NCBI GenBank assembly: GCA_964019055.1
Contig: OZ025206.1
Location: forward strand, 26,098,906-26,162,905
Origin: Anthopleura xanthogrammica
Taxonomy: Eukaryota > Cnidaria > Anthozoa > Actiniaria > Actiniidae
DNA: 64,000 nucleotides
Reading direction: 5' to 3'
Shown: positions 1 to 13,300 of the stretch, piece after piece
Numbering within the stretch: position 1 is the stretch's first letter
How the letters are laid out: each line of letters opens with the position of its first letter
The notes under the pieces: model-generated
The model's input: the letters and a program-made list of their open reading frames with translations, nothing else
What the model was told of the DNA's origin: nothing
Databases searched by the model: none
Program-made: the position numbers and the translations under genes

Positions 1-2100
1 TTTGATTTATGAGGTCATTAATCATTGTGATCTCATAGTCTGGCGTCATCAAACACGAGTAATATCGCTGAGTAAACTAACCTTGCCACTATATACCGCA
101 TTATAGGCGGTTTAAATTGAGAATTTTAATGGCCAATTAATTTTTTTTAATTTCACCGTCTTTTGATTTAAAATTGATGTGAATTTTGCGAGATTTGTTA
201 CCAAGAAACCCTTGATGCTATTGCTAAATCAAAGCCATCGTTACTGACCTAGCATGTTTGTCTCGCTAGAGGATAAAGTACAATATAACCAGTTGTAAGT
301 TGATTAACGAGCTGTAATATAGATGCATGTAAAGAACCTCAACCCTGAGGAGTTGTCAATGAGGTACTCAACTGAAAGAGCAATCACACTGATGTGTGTG
401 ACCATAGCAACGAAGTAGAGGTCTCATAACAACGCATTACTTCTCTCACGAGATTTAAACAAAAGAGTAAACTAGCTGAACATCGGCTCTACCCCAGTGG
501 TATATTTTAACGAAGTATCTAACTAGACATATACGAATTAACGAGATAACTCCAATCTTAGTGACTGACCAAGGGAGTTAGAAAGGACACAAAATACTGC
601 CAGCAATATTGAATGTTTCCAGGCTATGTATTGATTTCTACGGCTTTTCTTTGTCTATGGGAGGTAACTATACAATCCTTTCCTATCCTTGAGTATTCTC
701 ATCCCGTGTTTTACCACACTCATAAATCACTAAGATTCCGTCAGGCAATTAATCGCAAAGGAAAATGACCTAGATTGCATAACACTTCTAAGGGTTTCTA
801 GTTATAAATAACCTTTTTAGAATAATTGAAAAAATTGCTTTTCCTAGCCTTGAGGTATACAATAAAACAGCGTGTAAAAGAAAAAGCTTTTTAGAAAGAG
901 TGTAACACTTAAAATCGAAGGAAATGAACTGTAAAAGGCTTAACATTCATCATTCAACATACATCACTAGACTGAATGAATGAAAATGTTTTGCAACCCG
1001 CTTTATCAATCCAGGCAGCCTTCAATAACTAATTAAAAAGAAACTTTACTAGTAATGATAAAAACTTTAAAAGAAAGCTTTTTTTTTTTGCACAAAATCG
1101 AGTAGGAACCAAGAAAAAATTTTCGTGACCGAACTCTTTTCAAGAACGTGTTGTCCAGTAATTTCTTCTATGATATATCCCGCGTGGTCAGTATATTTCT
1201 TTTTTAAGCCGGTCTTTAACGAGCCGGAGGGGTTTCTTGATAATTTACGATTGAGTACACATTTTGCCGGGTCTTGTAAGAACAATAATCTCGATAACTA
1301 TAAAAATTCAAAGAAGGGTGTGCTACGTGATTACTGGTGGCCGTGGGAAACGATCACAAATAGGGCTTCAACATTTGATTTTTTTTTAATTGGAAAATTC
1401 TGGAGCAATAGCCCTGAGAAACGCTTTCGTCATGAGCCAGAATATGACAAACGCTAACACGTACACAGCTTAAATATTTTTTATACATTTTAACGATATA
1501 CTATATGGATAAACAGCTAAAGAATGAAATGTGAAATTTATCCCCCCCAAAAAATTACGAAACAACATGAAAGTTATCAGCAACACGGCTGGAAGCCTTT
1601 AGTACTAATCTATTTGTATAAATCGCTGATTTTTTTCTGCTATAAATATACTCAAGGAGTCTCTCTTTGTACCAAGGCTTTTAACTTTTGCTTTTATCGG
1701 GCATTTCCCGCGTGCACTTTCGCTAGATGCGAGCGCTTCCTTTTCACTGCCACAATTTGATTTATAGACGGATTTAAAAAGCACGTTTAACAGGTGTGAG
1801 GTTGCAGGAAGACAATGGGTCCTCGTTGCCTTGGGGGTAATAAGTGGAATCGGTGACTAATCAGGTTGATGGAGAACCTAAAGCTTGCGAGTTAGAGATA
1901 CTGCTATTGTTTGGGTTTATTCTTCTTTGAACGAATGCACTCCAGATCGACTCTAGGACTACTAATAATTATCTAAAAAAATACTATAGTTAGCCGTGCA
2001 AAAACTATTATTATTTGAAATTTCTTTAGTGATAGAAATAAATAATATTAATAAAGAATTATAAACCCATTAAAAAAGAAAAGCAGTTTAAAAAACATTT
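1..2100. other. Gene-poor AT-rich DNA
   Basis: No frame with recognisable coding character on either strand, no tRNA and no repeat array. Frames of 70-110 codons here lack family resemblance. Confidence 0.5.
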
Positions 2101-2189
2101 TCTACCGCTTGAAACTCAGATCTATTTGTTGTTATATTATTATTATAATTGTGGTTATCGTTATTGTTATTGTTATCGTTAAGAAGGGC

Positions 2190-2395
2190 CTTGAAGGGGG
2201 GTCCTAATTCCATTTCCCAGCCCAAAATTTTGCAATCCCAATCCCAGCCATGCAAAATCTCAGTCCAAGCTATAGGGTTAGAGTTTGAGATTTTACAAAA
2301 TCCAAAGTCCCAGTAATGGCTAAATCCCAGTCCCAGTGCATGAAATCCCATTTCCCCAGCCCCCAAAAAGGTGAATCCCAGCTCCTATTTGACCC
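2190..2395. repeat. Dispersed repeat rich in AATCCCAGTCCC
   Basis: Contains a G-run then CCTAATTCCATTTCCCAGCC, AATTTTGCAA and CCCAATCCCAG, followed by more degenerate copies of the same motif. The same ordered blocks recur at 44175-44245, so both are copies of one repeat family. Confidence 0.6.
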
Positions 2396-3029
2396 CTTAG
2401 AGACCCTCTTTACGGTGCATAGTATTTAGTTCTTAGGCTACGACTTGGTTATTTAAGATGATTTTAAACAATATTCCAATGAACAGCTTCTTAACGCAAA
2501 AAATGCCCTGACCTGCACCTAGAACTAAACCTAAACATACTTTTTTAAACACAATTTCAAGAAACTAGTGGCTAACTTGTGCTCGAAGTCTGAACTCCAA
2601 ACAAGCAACTCGCAAAGAAATGCCTACAGGGAGCAATAGCTATTTCAGTTAGTGAAACAAGACTACTTGACGCCGGTTAATGCATTGCTAATACGATTAG
2701 TATAAACATAAAAATAAGACCCAGAATGATTGCTAAACATCTTGCTTTTAACTGGAACTTTCACTTCAAATCATTACGTACTCGGGAGGTTTTTTTTCAT
2801 CATGTACTTCAGCTGTAGACTTGTTGGCTTACGTCTATCATTAGTCTGGGGAATGCAGCCCCCTATCCCCTCTCTACATCAACACGCCCCAGGCTTTTAG
2901 TGTTTTTATTATTGGTCTGGTATACCGAAATCAGACACAGTGACACGTACACACACAGCTTTGAATGTTCAAAGGTGTTCCGCGGTCACTGATGTATAGT
3001 TTACTAGATACACAGATTGTCAGAACTGT

Positions 3030-3590
3030 GAGAGTCGATGATGATGGAGGTGGTGGTGATGATAATGTTGATGATGATGATGATAATGTTCATGATGATG
3101 ATGATGGTGGTGGTGGTGGTGATGATGATGATGGTGACGATGCCTGATGATGATAATGATGGTGATGATGGTGATGATCGGATGCATGATGATGATGCTG
3201 ATGATGATGGCGATGATAGCGATGATGATGATAATGATGATGATGGCGATGATAGCGATGATGATGGTGGCGATGATGCATAATGATGATGGCGATGATG
3301 GCGATGATGATGATGGCGATGATGCATGATGATGATGGCGATGATGGCGATGATGCATGATGATGATAGCGATGATGATGATGGCGATGATGCATGATGA
3401 TGATGATGGTGATGATGGCGATGATGATGATGGCGATGATGCATGATGATGATATTGATGATGGCGATGATAGCGATGATGATGGTGGCGATGATGCATG
3501 ATGATGATGGCGATGATGGCGATGATGATGATGGCGATGACGCATGATACTGATGCCGATGAAAAGGGTTATGGAGATGATGATAATGAG
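3030..3590. repeat. GAT-based compound satellite
   Basis: About 550 bp of GAT/GGT/GGC triplets with a higher-order pattern (GATGATGATGGCGATGATG, interspersed GATGATGCATGATG). Frames across it give His-, Asp- or Met-rich nonsense. Confidence 0.95.
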
Positions 3591-3877
3591 GATGTTATAT
3601 TTTCAGTCGTCAACATGCAGTTATCTTTCGTGAAATAATTTTACTTCCAAGCTTCTGGGTCTCTGACCCATCGTCAGGGAAAAGATCGATTTTTGACAAT
3701 GACAAGAATTATGTTTACATCTACATAACAATAATGATGTTGTTGATGATGATGATGCTGATTATAATGATGATAATTCACCTGATTTTGTCACTGCTAC
3801 TCATTAAAGAAGAGCCTCTTCATAACGGTTATGAAATGCCGGCAATAATGATATTACAATGAAATAAAAGTAAAAAT

Positions 3878-3939
3878 AATGAAGAAGAAGAAGAAGAAGA
3901 AGAAGAAGAAGAAGAAGAAGAAGAAGAAGAAGAAGAAGA
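3878..3939. repeat. (GAA)n microsatellite
   Basis: About 20 uninterrupted GAA units. Confidence 0.95.
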
Positions 3940-4293
3940 TGATTTCACGAGCAAGATATCTGTATCAGAATCAACATGCTCAGAAACTGCAAATACAAAT
4001 GGATATGATATATCTTTACTTATTAAGACTTTTGTTTTACATCAACAGTTGATATATCATAACGTACATCCAATAACATCCCTGACATCTACGGATGATC
4101 CTCTAGACATTAATCCAACCACATAAGCCCTATAGACCTTTTAAGCTAGTGGACATAACGTTTTCTCATTTCAAACCACTCGTCATTCCCTAGAGCATCA
4201 TTTCTTTGTTTAACGGTTGCACATGAGAAGACACATAAACAAGGATACAACTCAAACAAGTGGTTGCAAAGAATCTTATTCTCAAGAGAATGA

Positions 4294-4833
4294 CACGTGA
4301 TCTGAAATGTGACAACATTACTCCAAGCTACGTCGGTACTGAAAGAGGTCTATGACTGCCAAATCTCTTTTAAGACTACCTTTTTTAATTTCCTTTTTTA
4401 CTTGGAATGTCATACGAACCTTTTGATGATATTCCTGGTAACCTGGGGTTATTCTTTGGTCTTTTGGTATTGATCGACGGTGGCCAGTATAGAGAACAAG
4501 TATAAGCGGCAAGAGTGAGCGATTGTTCTAGATAGAATATAAATATAGCCGAGTTTCGCTGCCGGATGTATGAGAGAGGATATGAAGATGATTTCAAAGC
4601 GTACAGCCGATCCATCTTTCTTCATACCGTTCCCGTTACGTTTCGTTCACGTGACAATCTCCTCTCACGTGACAATCCCCTTGTTTATTTCAGAGAAACG
4701 GATACGTTCCTATTGAAATAGTTAACCTAAAAGAAAGAAATTGATCTTGAAATGGGAAAACGAATTGAGGTTAGTAGTGAAAAGCACGTTATTTTACACC
4801 TCATACTGGTCACGTGATTCCCGGCGCCATTTT
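4294..4833. promoter_or_regulatory. Cluster of four CACGTG E-boxes with a YY1-like site
   Basis: CACGTG at 4294, 4648, 4666 and 4811; three are in TCACGTGA or near it. GGCGCCATTTTG at 4822-4833 fits the YY1 consensus on the reverse strand. No gene start was identified next to it, so a function is speculative. Confidence 0.3.
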
Positions 4834-5154
4834 GGAACACAGTTTTGAACACAACTACAGACAAGTAGCCAGTGAGAACCCTATGATTCCGTCCAAAACT
4901 TAGAAATAAAAAAGAACAAAAATGTGAATTGAGTTTCAAATAATTTCTCATGCGTATACTACGATAACAGAGCTTGGGCTTCCTGTGGTTGTTGCCATGT
5001 AAACTGAACATTTTCACTAGGCTTGTTTTGTATTATGTTGAGGGAAAATCCTCAAAGGGAGCCGGATTTCTCTTGGGCGAGGAAAGGAAATTCATGCACG
5101 CGACTAACTGACTAACCCTATGATCAAACCTCGGGTTATGCGGCAAAGTTAGCG

Positions 5155-5453
5155 CGCGACCCCGGGGGGGGGGGGGGGGTACTTCGGGTCGTTACATGCG
5201 GGGATGCTCCGCCCGGACTCTCGACCCCTTACCCTTTTCTATACTAAATTTTAGCAAAAAGGTACCCCCTTTTTATACCTTTTTGCCTGAAAAGGTACCC
5301 CTTTCATATACGTTTGAAGTAAAGCTACCCCTTTTTATACCAAAACTCACAATTTCCCACCCCTTTTCTATACCTGCGGCCTGAAAAAAGTACCCCTTTC
5401 GGGTGGAGCATCCCCGTATAGTCCATTATAGGGAGTACCCCCCCGGGCGCGCA
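5155..5453. mobile_element. GC-rich foldback repeat
   Basis: The ends are imperfect inverted repeats: GCGCGACCCCGGGGGGG plus GGTACTT...GCGGGGATGCTCC on the left, and GGAGCATCCCCGTATAG...GGGAGTACCCCCCCGGGCGCGC on the right. Inside, a GGTACCCCTTTTTATACC-like unit recurs about four times. Probably a non-autonomous DNA element; no coding. Confidence 0.65.
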
Positions 5454-5619
5454 ACACGCCAGTCGCCTCCATCCAGTCATAGACTGAAAACTAACCATAT
5501 AGACCTAAACATTATTTCCCATCTTAGACGTCCACGTCTCATTCTCCTGACAATAAGATTCTTTGTGTGAGTTACATACGTATCAATCAGTATCTTTTCG
5601 AGAGTTATTGTTAAGAAAA

Positions 5620-5960
5620 GAAATAACACTCAAGGGAATGACACGTGAAATGGGAAAATAGAGACCGGGTCTGTTTGCCTTTTGGAACTTTTAAAGAAAC
5701 AATGGCAATGGCCTCGTGGTGCACAGGATAATCCTGTGGGACTGAGACCATAATCCTTCTACATTTCGCATCCACCAGTTCACCAGTCCCTAGGTGACTA
5801 GTGTGCACTCGCGTCCCGGACTTATTGAGTATAGAGTTCTTTAGGTCTCTCCCTTTATTCAAGTTTTTTTCCGCTCTGGGTTCCCTGGTTTTCTTCCCTT
5901 CCCAATTCAATCTGTGAGAACGTGCCCTGACTTCGATCAACCCAGAGGTTGTTTCAGGTT
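5620..5960 (-). repeat. Dispersed repeat containing the 57-bp unit seen at 55.4 kb
   Basis: The minus strand from about 5959 reads CCTGAAACAACCTCTGGG, then TTGATCGAAGTCAGGGCACG and CTCACAGATTGAAT, matching the tandem unit at 55374. The far end (CAAGGGAATGACACGTGA) resembles 4281-4300. No tRNA-type B box was convincing. Confidence 0.5.
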
Positions 5961-7012
5961 ATGTATAAAATTTGAAAATTGAAGGTTTTTTTTTTCACCA
6001 CAAGGTGGCTCATTTGCTACCAGTTATTTTTCCTTTGAGCATTCGTTAGTTCAGACTAATCTGGTTTCAATCATACTTAGATAGAGAAATAAACGGGTCG
6101 AGTTAAACCCAAGTTATCGGTCAGCCGACAATACGTCCCAAGGGTTAAACTGGCGGTATTTATGATATGTTGTTATCAGCCTTTTACCATGCTTGATCCG
6201 TTATAAATAGTTAACCCAGAAGCACGAGTCAGAGATAATATGCTAACGAAGCGATATATGGACAAATACGAACCAGAGTTACTCGGACGACTGATCACCA
6301 CCACCAATTGATCATAAACATCTGGAGCAACTATCAGCCAATCAGGAATAAGATAAGATAACAGCGTGCACGACTATCTTCTATGGTTATTATTTCCACC
6401 GCGATGTATATCTCGATTACTCCAGTTATCATTATTATCATCATCAGAGGGCTTATCATCGTCATCATTATCAAGACTGATAACTGATAGGACCGTTAAT
6501 AATGGCCTTTACCAGAGGGCAGTGTTATCGAGATTTGATTGGTTTATCCGCAAAGAATTATAATAACTACCCTGGTGCAGCTTACCTTGTTTTGATAATA
6601 ATTCTATAAATTCAATAAGAGTACTCATCCGAGAGATGGCTGTTGCGAACAATACGTTTGGCTAGACCAACAGCTGCTTCAAATTTATTCTCTACGATAT
6701 AACAGTTTTAAGAGATCAAAAATTCAGCAATTGTTCTTGACTGACTCCTTTTCATAATTGTCGCTCAAAAAAGAGAAGAGCTTAGCTGCTCACTTTGAAA
6801 TAAAAATACAACATAAAAACTCGCTCGTCAAGAAATGTGTAAATTATCATTTAGTATTTTATTATTATTAGTAATATTACTGTCAGGTTCGGAGTTTTTC
6901 TGTAACAGAGCACTTTCTGCTCCCTGGCAAAAGCAGTTAGATAGAAAAAAAGTATTTGCACTTCTAGTCCACTTTTAATTCAGACGAGCAAATCATTCAC
7001 AAAATAAACAAT
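5961..7012. other. Gene-poor interval
   Basis: No coding frame or structured repeat recognised; an ATCATC-rich patch lies near 6428-6470. Confidence 0.4.
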
Positions 7013-7310
<298 letters not shown>

Positions 7311-10300
7311 AATATCAAACTGTTCTCGGAGAAATTAAAGTTTGAACAGAATCAAAAACCTCGGCTATACATTCTTCTTTTCATTAACTTAGACTAATTG
7401 ATAAATCGTTTGCAGCTTGAGATAGACATTCTAGAACAAGACCTTTAATTAACAGGAGATTTCTCGTATTTTTCATCAATTTCGGATTAATTCGCCCCCA
7501 GAGCCACTTTGAAAATTACTTATATTGGTCTTTATAAGACCTCTTTAAACGTTTAAAATGATTGAAAAACTTGAAATTGTTTTCAAACGAAAGTACGGAT
7601 TGAGTTTATCTTATTACCTGCTTATTCAGAATGGAATAAAAGCTGTTTTTTCACAGCACTGGAATAAAGTATAAATCAGAGATTTTTGCCTTGGAGTTTT
7701 GGCGGCAAACGCGCGCGTGTGCTCCCCAGTCATGCTGTGCCATTGTTCAGACCGAGTTCATGAATGAACATTTTTTCTGTCTGAGCTTCTAAATTCATAA
7801 TTTTCCTTCAAATTCTGTAAAATTTGCTTCGAAATCAGCTCCCACTAAAGTGAGATATCCTTGATTAGTATTTATGAGCGTTTTAATTCTAATTTTGGAG
7901 AAAATTTTCAAGTTGACTTAAGGATTTGGAATTCCGGAAATCGGCTTTAATACATATTAGCACAGCATGTTGAAAATTGTCCATCAATCTTTAATAAAAT
8001 ATTAGCGAAATTCCCAAAAATAATTGCAGTATTATGTAAAAAATCATTATGCTTTAGACAGTAGTGGCCGGAATACAGACTTATAGAACTGTTGAGTGTG
8101 AAATAAGGCTTCTTTTACTATGATCTAAGTTCATTTTAGTGGGACGTATTTACGAAGCAGGTGCCCTGGAGTTGATGTTTATAACAAAAGTGATAAATTT
8201 AAGTCCTGTGGTTATCAGATAGACCGACGAGTGTGTGTTTATATTCTGGATATTAACTCAGGCGAGTTCGGTCATTAGATCTTCATTTAGCTGGCAGCGG
8301 CTTTTAAAACATCAAAATTACTGTTAAGAGGGGGGTCGTACCGGGATTAGAAAGAGTAATTTGTGTCTCTACATGACTAATAATTCGAAATTAGAAAAAG
8401 ATGGCAAATTTATTAACAATGGGAATGTTTGGAAGTAGTGTTTTCTTCATTTGTCTGAATTAAATGAGAAGGCTGAGTCACTCGTTTTACTCATTCATTA
8501 AAGTTATTGGATGCTTTTGGCTTTTTGTCTCTTGATTGAGATTTCACGATCATTTTTCCTCGCGAAAAAGACCTTGTTAGACTCAACAGAAACAGGTGTC
8601 TTGAATACCTCAAAGATTCACTGCGTCCCACTTTAATCCGCAGAATACCGAGTTTAACCTAATTGAATTTTCCAGAACAGTATATGGTGATTAATCCTTC
8701 ATTTATCTAAATGCTAAAATTTTAATCAACAAGTAAGGAAACGAGATACTTAGACTAGATCTTAACAGATATTATCCCGATTGAAATATATATAATAATG
8801 GTTATACAGCTATTTCAAAGAAAAATTGGGATCAAGAATATTTTAAAAATAATTTGTAAGTGAACACAGTGTTGTGCAGTACTATTGTAGCTCGAGTCAC
8901 CAAGTTATCGAAAATCTTGGGCATCAACACAAGAAGGATTTAAAATCGATTAAGACATGCAGAACAATTTCTTTGATTTTGCCTCCAGCTTCAACCGAGT
9001 AGCTTTGCCAAGTCACTCTGTATGTATATCCCAGAATATCTCTAAGGCGAGGAATACTTAATATTGCAAATTAAACATAATTTTGAACGGCTTTTAGTAG
9101 AATTGAACTTTAATGACTTAAAAAGGACGCCAAACTAAACAAACGTAAAAATAAACAAACAAAAGAAGCAAACAAGAAAAAAAAGCAAGCAAGCAAGCAA
9201 ACAAACAAAAACATACACAAATGAACAGTCGAAAAACCTTTGAAAACCAGTGAAGTGCAGCAGAGGAAGTTACATTTTCCAAGGTATTTTCATTCAGCTT
9301 TTTAACGATTTAATTCTTATATTATCTAAATGAGAAGTATTTTATTTTTTCCTTTGTTTGTTTTCATCTTAAGGATCTCAAACAGCCACGTCATATTTTA
9401 TTTCAGAGAACATGGAAAGCTCTCCGGCAATTATTATCAATCTTCTATTTCACGGTTATTTTGGCTGTAAAAACTTGGCTTCTTGAAGAAACTGAGTGCT
9501 TTGATGAGGAAATCTCCAGATGTTTTCGTAAATCAAATTTAATTCGATTTTTAATTCATAATTTAACGAGAGAAAAACCTTCATTAATTGCTTTTAGAAT
9601 TGAAGAAATTTAGTAAAACAGAATAAAGTAATGATTGCTTTTTGAGGATTTTTTTTGTTGTGATTTAAAACAAAGCTCGACCTCAGTGGCTGGCTGGCTG
9701 CAAACGCTGTTAGTTGACTCGCGCCAACATAACAAGTAAACTGTGCTTAGATATGAATGTCTTTGTTTACATATGACCCATAAAATCAACCTTTGCATTG
9801 AGGACTGCACACTATCTTATGTCATGATAACAACATAAAAACAGATATCGCTTGCATCTCTTTATATAACTGAGATTTAATAAAACTAATCTAAAAGGTC
9901 ATAATACGTCCCTTAAGCTGTGGAAACATATGAACCAGTGTACAATGGCGAGTCTTCGTTTATCGTGCCCTGATCGTCTGTGTTCAGTGCACGAAATTTC
10001 CTCTCAAAATTACGAGTAATTTTTTATTTTATATCTTCTAAGAATTCTGAAGTTGTTTGTGAAAAAATGAAAGTCTGCTTGCTCACAAAGCATTAATTTT
10101 TTCAAAAGTATGACAAGTATTTCTTGCCTTTCAGCATCTAGTTGTAGTGCGAATTGAAGCAAGATACGACGAGCTTGTGTAGAAAAGAAATTCAAGACGC
10201 AGTCCTCAGATGAGAGGCTTTTGGAGTCGTTGAAAACATTGTTTGGGAAAACAGAAGGCGTAGCAGTACTTGAGTTCGTGTTGTGAATATAAACAGAGGC

Positions 10301-13300
10301 CAAAAGACGGTAAATGTTGAGGCGTTTATGACCAATGAGAAGCGAAGATGGCGAAAGACAATAACCGAGAAGCGATGGGAGTACAGATCGCATGGCCTGA
10401 TACTATAAGACCTCGGGATTGAAATGCGCGATTATCGCAAGATAAAAACAATAAAATGAATTGAGATTCCTTAAGCAGAAACAGTTTTATCACCGTATTG
10501 CAGGAGAATACTTTGACCCACCCTGATGGCAAGATAGTGCTTAGCACAGTATCGTTTCTCGCTTGTTTTGCCATTGAAAGATTTTTGTTTTCAACCTTGT
10601 AGCTCATTAAGAACCCAAGACCCACCTTGGTGCTTTTGATACACGAAATATCATTTCAAATATGTTAAAAGAGATGAAAAAGTCAGCGACTTAAATCAGG
10701 GAGATGATATGTATATGGATAATTGGCTGACTTGATAAGCCCCTTATATGACATTAATGAGATCAGAGTACATTTCTTTATCTAGCTTTCGTGGTAAAAA
10801 TTTCTTGAATTCAAACCTTCCAGCTCAACATTTCCAAAAAAAAAAATTCTATTTCAAAGCGGTTTTAATTAAACGCGGAAATTTTCTATGTGTAACACTT
10901 AAAACAAGATAAAAATGGTATATGATTGGTAAAAACGTTGAGCAAACATTGACTGGTATCTATGAAGTGTGAAACGTTTTTCACTGTCGGTCATTCATAG
11001 CTTGAACTCTTAAGACAAGTATTCGCTTACAAAGGCTATCTGCTCCTCTTTAATCCTTTGATTAAAAAACAGAGATTTGTCCAAAAAATCACGAAACGTT
11101 TCCCAACTTATTTCCCCAAACTATTCTTAGCTTTTAGGCTAGCTATGAATGAAATAAAAACCACTGTCATTCGCATTTCTAAGAGTTTCAAGAATTGTAA
11201 TTCATGTCGTCAAGTTTGTCCGCTCTGGTATTGTTTTCAAGAGAGTTTCCGTTTTACAGAGTATCAGTGTTGTTAGCCACATCGGCTGGCTATTAAAGGG
11301 CATTCAATCCGTGTATCACTTTTTCAGGCCAATACATCTATGATGTTGGTATGATCATTATTCCTACGAGTTACGCTTGGTCAAGACGCATGCCGAACTT
11401 CGACACAGACAGAAACGTTTTATTAAAAATGTCTCCTTGAAACAGAGTTACAGTTTTCAAATTTTGCCTATCGTGTTCATGATTTTGTCCCCGAAGTGCT
11501 GGGTTCTCCTAAATGTCAACTTTAAGTATAGATATCTGAATTATCCCTGGAGCTTGAGAGAGCACTATTGAGTATACAAAGGCGTTGGCAAATGGTTGCT
11601 TTGATGAGAATAGTTGAGGTCATTGACTGACTTCTATTGGCTAGCTAGAGACATTGAAAAGGTTTCCTACACGGCGAGTGCATTCTTCAGTCAAAAACAA
11701 AAAGGACTGAATAATTCATGGACGATTTTTGAGACAAACAGTTCAAATGATCAAATGTGATTCCGCAATGTTCAGTCACATGGCAACCCTACTTGGGGTC
11801 TTAGTTGTAAGTAGACTCGTTATGAAATGAAAGCCGCAGGCCAAATCACTTTGTAATTACTCACTAAGTAATGTCTGTATATATTTTTTGATCGCTGATC
11901 GTTGTTTTGCTGTGCGTCAAACTGAAAAGCCTTGTGTTTTGATCCCTTGGGCGAAATAATACGTGTTTGTTGAGCTTCTGAGTTGCTATAAAGCTAGCAA
12001 ACAAACTCCCATACGCGTGATGTTTCCCTGATTTTGATCACAGTTTGATATTCCTTGTATTATTTATTTAGCCATAGAAAATTTCCCTTACAATTTTAAT
12101 AAACGCAATGAAAACTGGTGTAGTCTTGATTCACTTGGAAAAATCTATCCAGCAAAATCGCTTTAATTTTCCAAGCCCTGTTACCTCTAACTGTCTTCAA
12201 ATCTTTACAAAATGTATACGTTGAATAATATTCTATTGAAGATATTTTTCTAATGAAGGAAAAAGATCGAAGTTACATTATATAGTAAATAACAAACTCA
12301 TATACATTAGCTAATGAACTTGAACTGAGTTGTATTCTATCTAAATGAGCTTAGAGCCGCCCTATCACAATCGAAAGTCACTACAACAAAGCTAAGATGT
12401 TTTTTACTGAATTTAATGTCAATTTATTTTAAAAATAAAAAAATGACGCATAGGAAAGCACTTGTAATTTCAACAAATATTGTACTTTTTTATCCTTTAT
12501 TAGTAAGGAATGTAAATCAGATCAATAATGATGTGATTTGTTGAAAAATCAGTCGTGATTTCAGAAGGAATATTTTTTCCCTCTCGTCTACCTTATCAAT
12601 TAATACTCAACTCGAAAAGCCAAACCACAAGAAACACCCACCTTCATTATTTACTTTTTCTTAAACATCACTTGAATCAAATTTGTACATAGAATAGGTT
12701 TAGCCAGGAAATCGATCGTAATGGACTATTATTCCATAGACTCTGTTTTTGTTTGGCCAACTTGAAAGCAATCAGAGCCACAATATTTCAGCGTAAATTA
12801 ATACAAGGGTAAAAATTAAGCCAAAGAGTGGCGATAAACGCCATTCGAGTGCTGTGAAAATCAGGTTGGAAGTGATAGAATTAAGACCTTTTGAAAGCGT
12901 TTTCCTGTTATATTTATGTATTTATCGTTTGGCTAGGAAGTCAGAAAAACACTCAAAAGCATTGGGTTTTTTAAATATTGTTTTAGATTCAAAGAAAATT
13001 TATTTTAGGTACACGAGAAATCTGAAATAAAATTTTTTAAGTCGACACCAATTCAGAACGACTGAAAGAAAACCAAAACTACGCTTATTATTCAGGGATT
13101 TTTCATTGTGAAAAAGGCTAAAAACACTATTGAAAATCTCTTGAACGGGCAAAGTTGTTGATGAAGATAGCTATCTCAAAATAAGACTATTAGCAACGCC
13201 GTTTTATCCCGAGCTTGCTACCTCAGCCATAAGCCTACCTTTTCCCTAAGTTACAATACAAATGGAGAGCTGGTTTGCCTTTGTACAATAGAGATATTTG

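Noticed and set aside
3004..3545. Several overlapping His-, Asp- and Met-rich frames of 60-160 codons
   Set aside because: They are translations of the GAT repeat in all frames on both strands.
5700..5790. Possible tRNA: GGCCTCGTGGTGCACAGG resembles a tRNA 5' end
   Set aside because: No matching acceptor stem, anticodon arm or proper B box; it belongs to a dispersed repeat.
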